From DSYU01 sp963827605 (GTDB taxonomy: Bacteria; Chloroflexota; Anaerolineae; Anaerolineales; Anaerolineaceae), in assembly GCA_963827605.1 (NCBI GenBank), contig CAWHBK010000002.1:248001-312000 (forward strand): a stretch of DNA of 64,000 nt. Reading direction: 5' to 3'. The position numbers and the translations under genes were made by a program. Under the pieces are notes generated by a model. The model saw nothing but the letters and a program-made list of their open reading frames with translations. It searched no databases and was not told the origin of the DNA. Of this stretch, positions 25,838-34,377 are shown piece by piece. Each line of letters begins with the position of its first letter. Positions within the stretch are counted from its first letter, which is position 1.

Positions 25838-25980
25838 ATGTCGAAATTAAACATGGCAAAACGACTATTCAATGGAAACAACTGGTGTCTCTGTTTGCTT
25901 GCGGCCTGATTGGCTGGACGGTATTGCAGAGCATATTGATCTTACTGCCGGTTTATATAACGCGCATGGGAGCAGACCCG
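25838..25980 (+). pseudogene. N-terminal fragment of an MFS transporter
   Basis: From the ATG at 25838, restoring one A in the run at 25858-25860 gives MSKLNMAKTTIQWKQLVS, then LFACGLIGWTVLQSILILLP and VYITRMGADPA: the N-terminal tail, first helix and loop of a major-facilitator transporter. The similarity ends abruptly at about 25980, where an unrelated fragment begins. About 45 of some 400 expected residues remain. Confidence 0.6.
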
Positions 25981-25981
25981 G

Positions 25982-26095
25982 CGGCGGGAGGGAAGAATGG
26001 CGGAGGCGCGGGCTGCCTACCAGCGCGCGCTTGCCCGAACCAGCCAGGAAGCGGAGCGAGCGTTTCTCCAGCGCAGCCAATGCTGCGCTGGGTGA
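25982..26095 (+). pseudogene. C-terminal fragment of an ECF sigma factor-like gene
   Basis: In frame with a TGA at 26093-26095 the sequence reads GRMAEARAAYQRALARTSQE then AERAFLQRSQ. This is the closing TPR-like helix pair of long ECF sigma factors of the DUF6596 group (typically EARAAYRRALALTxNEAERxFLxRR). Fused directly to the MFS fragment, it indicates a deletion joining two unrelated genes. The remaining 90 bp before the next gene hold that gene's promoter and ribosome binding site. Confidence 0.5.
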
Positions 26096-26146
26096 TTAAA
26101 GGCCCCGGCGAAGGCATGAAAATAAAACCTTAATCCGTTTCAACGT

Positions 26147-26152
26147 TATAAT
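26147..26152 (+). promoter_or_regulatory. -10 element of the phosphofructokinase gene
   Basis: TATAAT, 34 bp before the start codon, with an aaggaggagag box at 26171-26181. No good -35 hexamer lies at the right distance. Confidence 0.4.
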
Positions 26153-26186
26153 TTGTCTAGATCCAGCGAAAAAGGAGGAGAGAGCA

Positions 26187-28406
26187 ATGACACAAGTGGG
26201 TGATAAGGTCATTGGCGTACTGACCAGCGGCGGGGATGCGCCTGGGATGAATGCCGCGCTGCGAGCCGTGGTCCGCACCGCACTCAACCAGGGCGCCAGG
26301 GTCTATGCGATTTATGAAGGCTATCAGGGCATGGTCGACGGCGGCGACCAGATCCGCGAGCTGCAATGGAATGACGTCGGCGGGATTATGCAGCGCGGCG
26401 GAACGATGATCGGGACCGCGCGCTGCGCTGATTTTCGCACGCGCGAAGGAAGGCTAAAGGCAGCCAAGAACCTGATGAACGCGGGGCATCGACCGCCTGG
26501 TGGTCATTGGCGGGGACGGCAGCCTGACCGGCGCCAATCTCTTTCGCCAGGAGTGGGCCGGCCTGGTCGCCGAACTGGCCACGGCGGGTGAGATCACCCA
26601 GGAAGTCGCAGCGCAGCATCCGTACCTGGCGATTGTTGGCCTGGTCGGCTCGATCGACAATGACTTTTCCGGCACCGATATGACCATTGGCGCCGATACA
26701 GCGCTCCAGCGCATTACCGATGCGCTCGACCAGATTGGCAGCACGGCATCCAGTCACCAGCGCACTTTTGTGGTCGAAGTGATGGGACGCAACTGCGGCT
26801 ACCTGGCCTTGATGAGCAGCCTGGCCGGGACGGCGCATTGGGTGTTCATCCCCGAAAGCCCGCCGGAAACGGACGACTGGGAAACGTTGATGTGCGATGT
26901 GCTGGCTGCAGGGCGGGCGGCCGGCCGCCGCCACAGCATGGTGGTGATTGCCGAAGGCGCCCGCGACCGCAACGGAAACCCAATTACCAGCGAGCAGGTG
27001 TGCAAAGTGCTGGAGGAGCGGCTGGGTGAAGATGCCCGGGTGACGATCCTGGGGCACATCCAGCGCGGCGGCGCGCCAAGCGCCTTCGACCGCTGGATGA
27101 GCACGCTGGTCGGCCAAGCCGCGGTGGAAGAGCTGCTGAATGCCGATCCCGAGACTGAACCGCAGTTGATCGGCATGCGCTACAACCGGATTACCCACCT
27201 GCCGCTGATGGAATGCGTGCAGAAGACGCGCGCCGTGGCCGAAGCGATATCCGCACGCGATTATGAACAGGCCATGGATCTGCGCGGCGGCAGTTTCAAG
27301 GAACAGTTCCGCATCCTGCGCACCCTGATCCGGGCGCTGCCCCACCCACCGCCGCCAGATGTCCGCCGGCTGCGGCTGGCAATCCTGACCGATGGCGCTC
27401 CGGCGCCCGGCATGAACACGGCCGTGCGCGCCGCCGTGCGGATGGCAATCGACCAGGGCCATTCGGTCATGGCAGTCCACAATGGGTTCGAGGGGTTGAT
27501 CCGCGGGGAGTATGAAAGAATATGGCTGGATGGATGTGCACGGCTGGGGCTCGATGGGCGGCTCGCAGTTGGGCGTCAGCCGCAAGGTACCTTCCGGGCG
27601 CGAATGGTATGCCATCGCGCGCACCCTGGAGGCGCAGGGCATCGAAGGCCTGCTGGTGATTGGCGGCTGGTCCGCTTACGAGGCGCGCTTATAAGCTGTA
27701 CTCGCAGCGCGATACCTTCCCGGCCTTCAACATCCCCATCATCTGCCTGCCGGCGTCCATCGACAATAACCTGCCCGGCTCTGAGCTGAGCATCGGGGCG
27801 GATACTGCGCTCAACAGCATCGTCGAGGTTCTGGACAAGATCAAGCAGTCGGCCGTGGCCACCCGCCGCTGTTTTGTGGTTGAGGTGATGGGCGGTTACT
27901 GCGGCTACCTGGCCTTGATGAGCGGCCTGGCCAGCGGCGCAGAGCGGGTTTACCTGAATGAAGAAGGGGTTAAGCTGAGCGATCTGGAGGCCGATCTGAA
28001 CCAGATGATCGACGAATTCCAGCACGGCAAGCGCCTCAGCCTGGTGATCCGCAACGAGAAGGCCAACCCGCTGTATACAACCAACTTTATGTCGGCCTTG
28101 TTCGAAGAGGAAGGCCACAGATCTCTTCGATGTGCGCAGATGCCATCCTGGGACATATGCAGCAGGGCGGCAATCCATCGCCATTCGACCGCATCCAGGC
28201 CACCCGCCTGGCAACGCGCTGTGTCGAGTTCTTGAGCGAGGAGGCCGAAAAGAATTCTACGACGGGCGCATTTATCGGCATCCAGGGCGGCAGCATCAAG
28301 ATCCACAACCTGGAAGATATGCCGCGCATGGTCGATGCTGCCCACGAACGGCCAAAAGGAACAGTGGTGGCTGGATCTACGACCGCTGGTGAGGCAGCTA
28401 TCCTAG
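26187..28406 (+). CDS. Double-domain 6-phosphofructokinase, eukaryote-like (six +1 frameshifts)
   Basis: Two PFK domains in tandem, ~737 residues once frames are rejoined. N-half: GVLTSGGDAPGMNAA, VVIGGDGSLTGA, GLVGSIDNDFSGTDMTIG, SSHQRTFVVEVMGRNCGYLA, then GHIQRGGAPSAFDR. C-half: LAILTDGAPAPGMNTAVR, PASIDNNLPGSELSIGAD, EVMGGYCGYLALMSGLA, GHMQQGGNPSPFDR and a final EQWWLDLRPLV. N-half GSIDND and C-half IDNNLPGS mirror the catalytic and regulatory halves of animal and fungal PFK-1, not the ~320-residue bacterial PfkA. It would phosphorylate fructose 6-phosphate. Frames are lost by one extra base each at 26483-26486 (GGGG), 27505-27508 (GGGG), 27681-27688, 28111-28121, 28134-28142 and 28354-28357 (AAAA). 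The stop is TAG at 28404-28406. As read, no active protein is possible. Confidence 0.88.
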
Positions 28407-28424
28407 GCAGGCGGGCCGCTCTGC

Positions 28425-28838
28425 TTACCTGCCGGCGATTTCTTGCAGGAGATGATCGGCTTCATACATGGTGCGCAGATCAGCGAGCGAACCATGTAAA
28501 TGGGTAAGCAAGGGGGCGGTCACCTGCCGGATAAATGGATCTGTGTGATTATGCAAGACATGGTAAGCGCCATTGCGCAGGCGTTGATCCCCCACCTTTT
28601 TCGGGTCTACCAGGGCCCGGAGGATACCGTTCAATGCCGGGCGGCCCATTTCGCTGAGCAGTTTTGCCGCTTCCCACTGGACTTTAAAATTATCACTGCG
28701 TAATGCTTCCACGAGCTGAATTAGTTTGACGTCCGGGTCGATATTGTTTAAAAACTGATGCGCTTCTTCTCGAACGCGCGGTTTGACAGATGCTTCCCCT
28801 AAAACGGATAGTGCATTATCTAACGTGGTAAATGTCAC
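28425..28838 (-). CDS. HEAT-like repeat protein
   Basis: 137 residues, all-helical by eye. Repeating helix pairs such as VKPRVREEAHQFLNNID, NFKVQWEAAKLLSEMG and RLRNGAYHVLHNHTDPFIR resemble HEAT/armadillo repeats, which act as protein-binding scaffolds. It starts at a GTG six bases after aggag and has no signal peptide or membrane helix. It is convergent with the phosphofructokinase gene, 18 bp apart. No enzymatic motif is seen, and the role is unknown. Confidence 0.65.
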   Translation of the reverse strand: MTFTTLDNALSVLGEASVKPRVREEAHQFLNNIDPDVKLIQLVEALRSDNFKVQWEAAKLLSEMGRPALNGILRALVDPKKVGDQRLRNGAYHVLHNHTDPFIRQVTAPLLTHLHGSLADLRTMYEADHLLQEIAGR

Positions 28839-29167
28839 CAGTAACTCCTAAGCTTCGATCAGGCCATTCGCCCGGCAGGTTCAACCCATGCCAGGTTCGG
28901 AGGCCTGATCCTTGCTTTTAAACACACAGTGTAGCAAGCTGGTTCGGGGAAGTCTTTATGGCATTTTCAAGGAAAGCTTAAGAAAACATTAAACCAGATT
29001 GCTTTCTTACTGCTTTTTGGATCATAAAAGAGGGGGTAACGCTGGTATCCCTACCCTCCTGTGGAGTACCATTTAATTATTGGGGTCCTTTTCCCATGCT
29101 ATACTCATTGTATAATCGATACCATCCTCTACTTTATCCGGTTTCAATCATATAGCAGGTGAATATC
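28839..29167. other. Divergent intergenic region with hairpin leader
   Basis: 329 bp between the minus-strand HEAT-like gene and the plus-strand glycyl radical enzyme gene. A stem gatcaggcc/ggcctgatc (28857-28865 with 28902-28910) encloses two ccaggtt/caggttc-like segments and would lie in the 5' leader of the HEAT-like mRNA. On the other side TATAAT at 29111-29116 is the likely -10 for the radical enzyme gene. No FNR-type box was found. No coding region. Confidence 0.4.
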
Positions 29168-31404
29168 ATGGAAGCGAACCCATCCCAATTAAGTCTCTGC
29201 GCAGTCGAACGCAAGTTTACTGAGGTCTACCGGAAAAATATCACCCAGCCGGCTGCCGTCCGCGAAGCGCGCTGTCTGGAAGCGCAATTTGAGGCGATTT
29301 TCAGCCCCATCCGTCCCGGAGACCTTTTTGCCGGGCGAATTGACCAATACCCTCTGGTGGGGTTTGGCCTGGAACAGGCCTCCGGCGGGCCCGGTTTTTA
29401 CTGCTACGCCGACTCCATCCGCGCGCTGATCACGGAAAACGATCTGACCCCGGCTGCGCAGTCAGAACTAGAGGCAATGATCGCCTTCTGGGAAGGCGAG
29501 ACCACCATTGCTGGGAAACTGCTGCCGCGCCTTCCAGAAGATATGCGCAAGCGGACTTCGAATGTTATCGCGGACATGTTCGGGCGCCTGTCTGGAGCGG
29601 TGATCGATTTTGATAAGCTGGCGCGAAAAGGTCTTCCCGGGCTGCGGAAAGAAGTAAGCGGGGAACGCGCCCGGGCAGAACAGGCCGGTAAGGACACGCA
29701 TCTCTTTGACGGCATGCTTACCGCTCTCGATCTATTTGAACGCGTGATCCGCCGCTATGCAGATCAGGCCAGGGCACTCGCCAGGCAGGCGACCGATGAA
29801 GCCGGCGAAATCGAGCTGTTGGAGATGGCTGCGGTATTAGAAAATATCGCCTGCCGCGCGCCGGTAACGCTGCGCGAAGCTGCCCAGCTTACCTGGTTGT
29901 ATGCCCTGATCTCCGGGGTGGTAAATTACGGGCGCATGGATGTTTATTTGGGCGATTTCCTGGCCCAGGATTACAGCGCAAGGCGGCTAAGCGAGGCACA
30001 GGCCCTGCGCCTGCTCCAATCCCTCTGGCAGCTGATGGCGGACCGTAAAATCGTCTTCAACGGTAGGGTCTACATCGGCGGTTTCGGCAGGCGCAACCCT
30101 GAAAACGCCGACCAATTTGCCCTCCTGGCGATGGAAGCCACGCGCACGGTGCTGGAGATCGAGCCGCAGCTAACCCTGCGCTGGCATGCGGGGATGAACC
30201 CGGCGGTGTGGGAAAAAGCTCTGGACGTGATCGGCGAGGGCCGCACCTTCCCGATGTTGTTGAACGATGATGTGAACGTTCCCGGCGGTGATGAAGGCCT
30301 TCAACGTTGACCGCGAGTCCGCTGAACGGTACCTGCCATACGGCTGTGGTGAATATGCCCTGGATTCGATCAGTTTTGGCTCGCCCAACTGCAGCCTGAA
30401 CCTGCTGAAAGCCCTCGAAGTCACCCTGCATGCAGGCCAGGATCCTCTTACCGGTCAACCGGCCGGGTTGAACCTGGGCAACCTGTCCGATTTCAAAACC
30501 TATGCCGATCTCTGGGAAGCCTATCAAAAACAGGTTGAGTATCATGTCACCGCCCTGGCCGACCGCCACCAGCTGGAATACCAGGTGGAAGCGGAATCGG
30601 CGGCCTTTCTTTTCATCAGCATGCTCTACGACGACTGTATCTCGCGCGGTAAATCGGTGGTAAACGGCGGGGTACGCTACCGGGGCGGCGTAATCGAAAC
30701 GTTTGGCATGGTCAACACCGCCGACAGTCTGGCAGCGATTAAAACGCTGGTGTACGATCAGAAAACACTCAGCCCGGAGCAGCTGGTGGCGGCCCTGGAC
30801 GCCGATTATGCCGGCTTCGAGCGCGAATACCGCCTGCTGCGCAATGCGCCAAAATATGGCAACGATAATGACTATGTGGACGAAATCGCGCGCCAGGTTA
30901 GTGATCATATTGCGCACTTTACCTATCTTCAGGCCAGGCGGATTTCTTTCCAATACTTCCTGATCGTCAACATCAATAATTTTGCGAATGTCAGCATGGG
31001 GAAAGTGACCGCGGCTTCCGCGGACGGCCGGCGCTGCGGCAGCGCCGCTGGCCAATGGGAACACCCCCACCGCCGGGAATGACCGCAGCGGTGTGACCGC
31101 GTTTCTCAACTCCATTGTCAAACTTGACCCTTCCGAACATGCCGGCTATGTCCACAATATGAAGTTCACCCGGAGTATGTTCCGAGACGAGCGGGGGAAG
31201 GTGTCGGCGCTGCTGAAAGCGTATTTTGCCAACGGCGGCACGCAGGCGATGATCACGGTGGTAGGCCGCGGCGACCTGGAGGCCGCGCTGCGCAATCCCG
31301 AGCAGTACCGCAGCCTGATCGTCCGGGTAGGCGGTTTCAGCGCGCGGTTCGTCGAGCTGGCCCGCGATGTGCAGTTGGATCTGATCCAGCGCACCCTATA
31401 TTAG
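29168..31404 (+). CDS. Glycyl radical enzyme, class unassigned (two +1 frameshifts)
   Basis: About 744 residues once rejoined. The thiyl-radical cysteine is in YLPYGCGEYALDS. The glycyl radical loop near the C-terminus reads VRVGGFSARFVELARDVQ, in the usual RVxGxSAxF form. The segment DGRRCG..PLANGNTPTAG is the conserved loop before it. Pyruvate formate-lyase has two adjacent active-site cysteines; only one is present here, so this is a dehydratase/decarboxylase-like or unassigned member. Frames break at 30281-30283 (one extra C) and 31038-31048 (one extra base). Its activase follows after seven bases. The enzyme is oxygen-sensitive, which implies an anaerobic life style. The substrate cannot be told from the sequence. 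Confidence 0.85.
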
Positions 31405-31411
31405 CTGACGG

Positions 31412-32314
31412 ATGAACGGAATTCTTTTCGACATTCAGCGCTTTGGACTCCACGACGGCCCGGGCATTCGCACGGTGGTCTTCTTTAAGGGCTGCCCGCT
31501 GCGCTGCCAATGGTGCCATAACCCTGAATCTCAGGCGCGACAACCGCAAATCCGCTTCCGGGCGGATGTATGTATGCTGTGCGGGGCTTGCGCGCGCGTA
31601 TGCGAACGCGGGGCTCACCAGATCTCTGAAAGCAGCCATATTTATGACCGCCAGCGCTGCGATGCCTGCGGGCGCTGCACCCGGGAATGCCTGTACGAAT
31701 CGCTCCAATTGAGCGGACAGCCGTATTCGGTCGCCGAAGTGATGGCTATTGTGCGCCGCGACCTGCACTTCTATGCCACTTCTGAAGGCGGCCTTACTCT
31801 GACGGGTGGCGAACCGCTGGCCCAGTCCGGTTTTTCCCGCGCGCTGCTGGCACAGGCAAAAAGCGAGGGCATCCATACCTGCGTCGAAACCAGCGGGTGC
31901 GCGCCCCGCGCGGTCATCGAGCGGATCTTGCCCTATGTGGACCTGTTCCTGTACGATTTCAAAGCCAGCGGGAGCGACCATGCCCGCCGTCTGACCGGCG
32001 CACCGGAAAAGCTGCTCCTGAGCAACCTGGCGTTTATCCTCGAACGGGGTATTCCGCTCTGGCTGCGCTGCCCGCTCGTGCCAGGGGTCAACGATACGCC
32101 TGGCCATTTGAAAAAGATCGCGGACCTGACCGTGCAATATCCACAGATCGAGCGGATCGAACTGCTGGCCTATCATAATATTGGGAACGGCAAGTACACC
32201 GAGTACGGCTTGCGAAACCCACTGCCCGATCTTCCTACCACGCCGGAAAACATAAAGCAGGGCTGGATGGACGCGCTCAATACTTCAGGTTGTACGAAGG
32301 CGGTCTTTGGGTAA
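31412..32314 (+). CDS. Glycyl radical enzyme activating enzyme
   Basis: 300 residues. The radical SAM cluster motif is GCPLRCQWCHNPES (CxxxCxxC). An inserted ferredoxin-like domain with two 4Fe-4S motifs follows (CMLCGACARVCERGAH and CDACGRCTRECLYES), as in activases of glycerol dehydratase, benzylsuccinate synthase and choline lyase, and unlike the short PflA. LTGGEPLAQSGF, VETSGCAP and the late YHNIGNGKY are further family marks. It removes a hydrogen from the partner's glycine using SAM. Intact, in contrast to its partner gene. The seven-base spacing indicates one operon. Confidence 0.92.
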   Translation: MNGILFDIQRFGLHDGPGIRTVVFFKGCPLRCQWCHNPESQARQPQIRFRADVCMLCGACARVCERGAHQISESSHIYDRQRCDACGRCTRECLYESLQLSGQPYSVAEVMAIVRRDLHFYATSEGGLTLTGGEPLAQSGFSRALLAQAKSEGIHTCVETSGCAPRAVIERILPYVDLFLYDFKASGSDHARRLTGAPEKLLLSNLAFILERGIPLWLRCPLVPGVNDTPGHLKKIADLTVQYPQIERIELLAYHNIGNGKYTEYGLRNPLPDLPTTPENIKQGWMDALNTSGCTKAVFG

Positions 32315-32386
32315 ATGCGAATATTTCACCGTTTATTTCCTTCCAATGGCTGTGCAGTTACAAAAGGGGTATGATTAACGGAAACT

Positions 32387-33811
32387 ATGTTTCGGTCCCT
32401 GCGTAACCGCCTGATTCTGAGCCACATCCTGCCCCTGCTGATCATTCTGCCATTGATGGGCATCGGGCTGATTACCATCCTGGAAACGCAAGTTTATCTC
32501 CCCGCCCTTTCGAATGAACTGGAAAACGACGCCCGCTTGATTGCGCGGCTGACCCGGCCGGACGGAGAACTCTGGCGAAATGCCGCCAGAGCGCAAGAGA
32601 TGGTTCAGTTGTACAGTACCCGGAATAATGCCAGGATCATGCTGCTCGATGCGAACGGCGAAATCCTCGCGTCCAGCGACCCGGAGGATCAGGCACGCCT
32701 GGGACAGGCTCTGGCCGGCGTGGATTTCGCAGCCATCCGCAAATCAACGACCGGGGTGGCGCGACAGATCCATTACATTCCGCGCCAGGGTACCGAAGTC
32801 ATCGACATCATTGTGCCGGTGAATGCTGAGACCGGGCCGCTGCTTGGCTTTGTACGGGTCAGTTATCCATTCGCCTCCCTGAACGAAGAAATTTATCAGC
32901 TGCGGTTCTTTATTTTTCTCCTGCTGGGGCTGGGATTGTTGATCGGGTCGGTCGTCGGCTATATCCTGGCCGTCAGTGTATCCAACCCGGTGCGGGAGGT
33001 TACGCAGGCGATCAGCGCGCTGGCCAATAATTCCCAGATGAAACTGCTGCCGGTATATGGGCCGGAGGAAATCCAACTGCTAACCGGGTCGGTAAACAAC
33101 CTGGTTACACGGCTGCGAGAACTGGAACAGGCGCGCAGACAACTGCTGGCCAACCTGATGCACGAGATTGGCCGCCCTTTGGGCGCATTACGCTCGGCAA
33201 TCACCGCGCTGATGAGCGGCGCGGAAAAGGACCGGGGGCTGTATGATGATCTGCTACGGGGAATGGATGGGGAAACCGAACAACTGCAGCGGTTACTCAA
33301 CGACCTTTCCGGGCTGCACGACCAGGTGTTGGGAACGCTGGAACTGGAACGCCGGCCCATCGACCTGAAAGCCTGGCTGGTGGATCATTTCCGCGGCTGG
33401 CAAGCAGCCAGCCTGGAAAAGGATATCCAATGGAAATTGAACCTCCCGGAGGTTCTGCCAAAGATTTCCGCCGATCCCACCCGGTTGGCTCAAATCCTGG
33501 GCAACCTGACCCATAACGCGATAAAGTTTACTCCTCCCGGCGGAATGATTGAGATATCCGCTGTTGCCTCCGCCGGGCAGGTGGGAATTACCGTCCGCGA
33601 CAGCGGCCCCGGAATGAGCATGGAAGAGCAGAAACAAATTTTCCAGCCTTTCTTCCGGGGAACGCACGGCCGGCGTTTTCCGCAAGGCATGGGGTTGGGT
33701 TTGAGCATCGCACGGGACCTGACCGAAGCGCACGGGGGACACCTTTTGTTGGAAAGCACCGTGGGAAAGGGCAGCCAGTTTACGGTCTGGCTGCCGGCGG
33801 AGGTTTCATAA
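32387..33811 (+). CDS. HAMP-type sensor histidine kinase
   Basis: 474 residues. Two membrane helices (~10-31 and ~172-195) flank a periplasmic dCache/PAS-like domain with LLDANGEILASSDPED. HAMP follows (~195-250), then the phosphoacceptor box LMHEIGRPLGALRSA with H259; the residue pattern H-E-I-G-R-P departs from the common HELRTP. The ATPase has NLTHNAIKFTPPGG, VRDSGPGMS and GMGLGLSIARDL. No response regulator is adjacent; the OmpR-type regulator at 36851 lies 3 kb downstream and could be its partner. Confidence 0.88.
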   Translation: MFRSLRNRLILSHILPLLIILPLMGIGLITILETQVYLPALSNELENDARLIARLTRPDGELWRNAARAQEMVQLYSTRNNARIMLLDANGEILASSDPEDQARLGQALAGVDFAAIRKSTTGVARQIHYIPRQGTEVIDIIVPVNAETGPLLGFVRVSYPFASLNEEIYQLRFFIFLLLGLGLLIGSVVGYILAVSVSNPVREVTQAISALANNSQMKLLPVYGPEEIQLLTGSVNNLVTRLRELEQARRQLLANLMHEIGRPLGALRSAITALMSGAEKDRGLYDDLLRGMDGETEQLQRLLNDLSGLHDQVLGTLELERRPIDLKAWLVDHFRGWQAASLEKDIQWKLNLPEVLPKISADPTRLAQILGNLTHNAIKFTPPGGMIEISAVASAGQVGITVRDSGPGMSMEEQKQIFQPFFRGTHGRRFPQGMGLGLSIARDLTEAHGGHLLLESTVGKGSQFTVWLPAEVS

Positions 33812-33908
33812 CCTTTTAATGTTTCCATAAGTAAAAGGTAAGAAGGGGATAAAGACAGGCCTGAACGGACGCGGTATCCTCGAAGTATAGAATGAACAAG
33901 GACGCCGG

Positions 33909-34121
33909 ATGCTCGGGTTATGCATTTCTTTTCCACTGATCGATCTCCTGGCCAGCGGGTCCATCCTCCTGCTTGCGGCGATTTTGCTGGTACAACGCAA
34001 ATCCAGGCAAGGGGAGTGGCAGGTGGATGGAAATGAGCGGACCATCATCCAATTTACGATTGTAGCCGTATTCGCCGTGGTTGGGTTTATTTTCTTCGTC
34101 TTTGCCTGGCGGCCTTGTTAA
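33909..34121 (+). CDS. Small two-helix membrane protein
   Basis: 70 residues: helix 1 (~6-28, FPLIDLLASGSILLLAAILL), a short polar loop with KSRQGEWQVDGNERT, helix 2 (~46-66). The ATG has aagga eight bases upstream and a strong terminator follows, so it looks like a genuine single-gene unit. No family recognised. Confidence 0.55.
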   Translation: MLGLCISFPLIDLLASGSILLLAAILLVQRKSRQGEWQVDGNERTIIQFTIVAVFAVVGFIFFVFAWRPC

Positions 34122-34159
34122 GACAGTCAAAACGCAATCTTGAAAATTCCCTCCTCCAA

Positions 34160-34187
34160 AAGAGCACCTGCTTCCCCAGGTGCTCTT
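34160..34187 (+). terminator. Intrinsic terminator
   Basis: 11-bp stem aagagcacctg/caggtgctctt with a 6-nt loop and a gcttt tail, after the small membrane protein gene. Confidence 0.75.
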
Positions 34188-34315
34188 GCTTTATCACCTG
34201 GTACCGGGATGATTTTGCGCATTTAATGTTCCAATAAGCTTGGCATTAGGAGCCGGTAAGGACAAAGCAGGCTTGCATCGGTTATCTTTCCGAGGATTTG
34301 GAAATAATTTGAACG

Positions 34316-34338
34316 GCAGGTCTTGTGGCAAGGCCTGT
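34316..34338 (+). terminator. Possible attenuator before secDF
   Basis: Stem gcaggtcttg/caaggcctgt (one G-U pair, one end mismatch) with a 3-nt loop, then cttttg. It sits 40 bp upstream of the secDF start on the same strand, so it could attenuate transcription. Confidence 0.45.
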
Positions 34339-34377
34339 CTTTTGCGAAACGTCTTAATCAGGAAAAGGTTTTGTTGG

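Noticed and set aside
26187..28406. Programmed ribosomal frameshifting in the phosphofructokinase gene
   Set aside because: Six separate +1 sites without a common slippery sequence or downstream structure are not credible as programmed events; indel error or decay is simpler.
28861..28905. tRNA-like or riboswitch segment (ggttcaaccc resembles a T-loop)
   Set aside because: No acceptor stem, anticodon arm or CCA in position, and no known riboswitch core was recognised.
29168..31404. Pyruvate formate-lyase (pflB)
   Set aside because: PFL has two adjacent active-site cysteines and a short activase without extra clusters. Here there is one cysteine and the activase carries two additional 4Fe-4S motifs.
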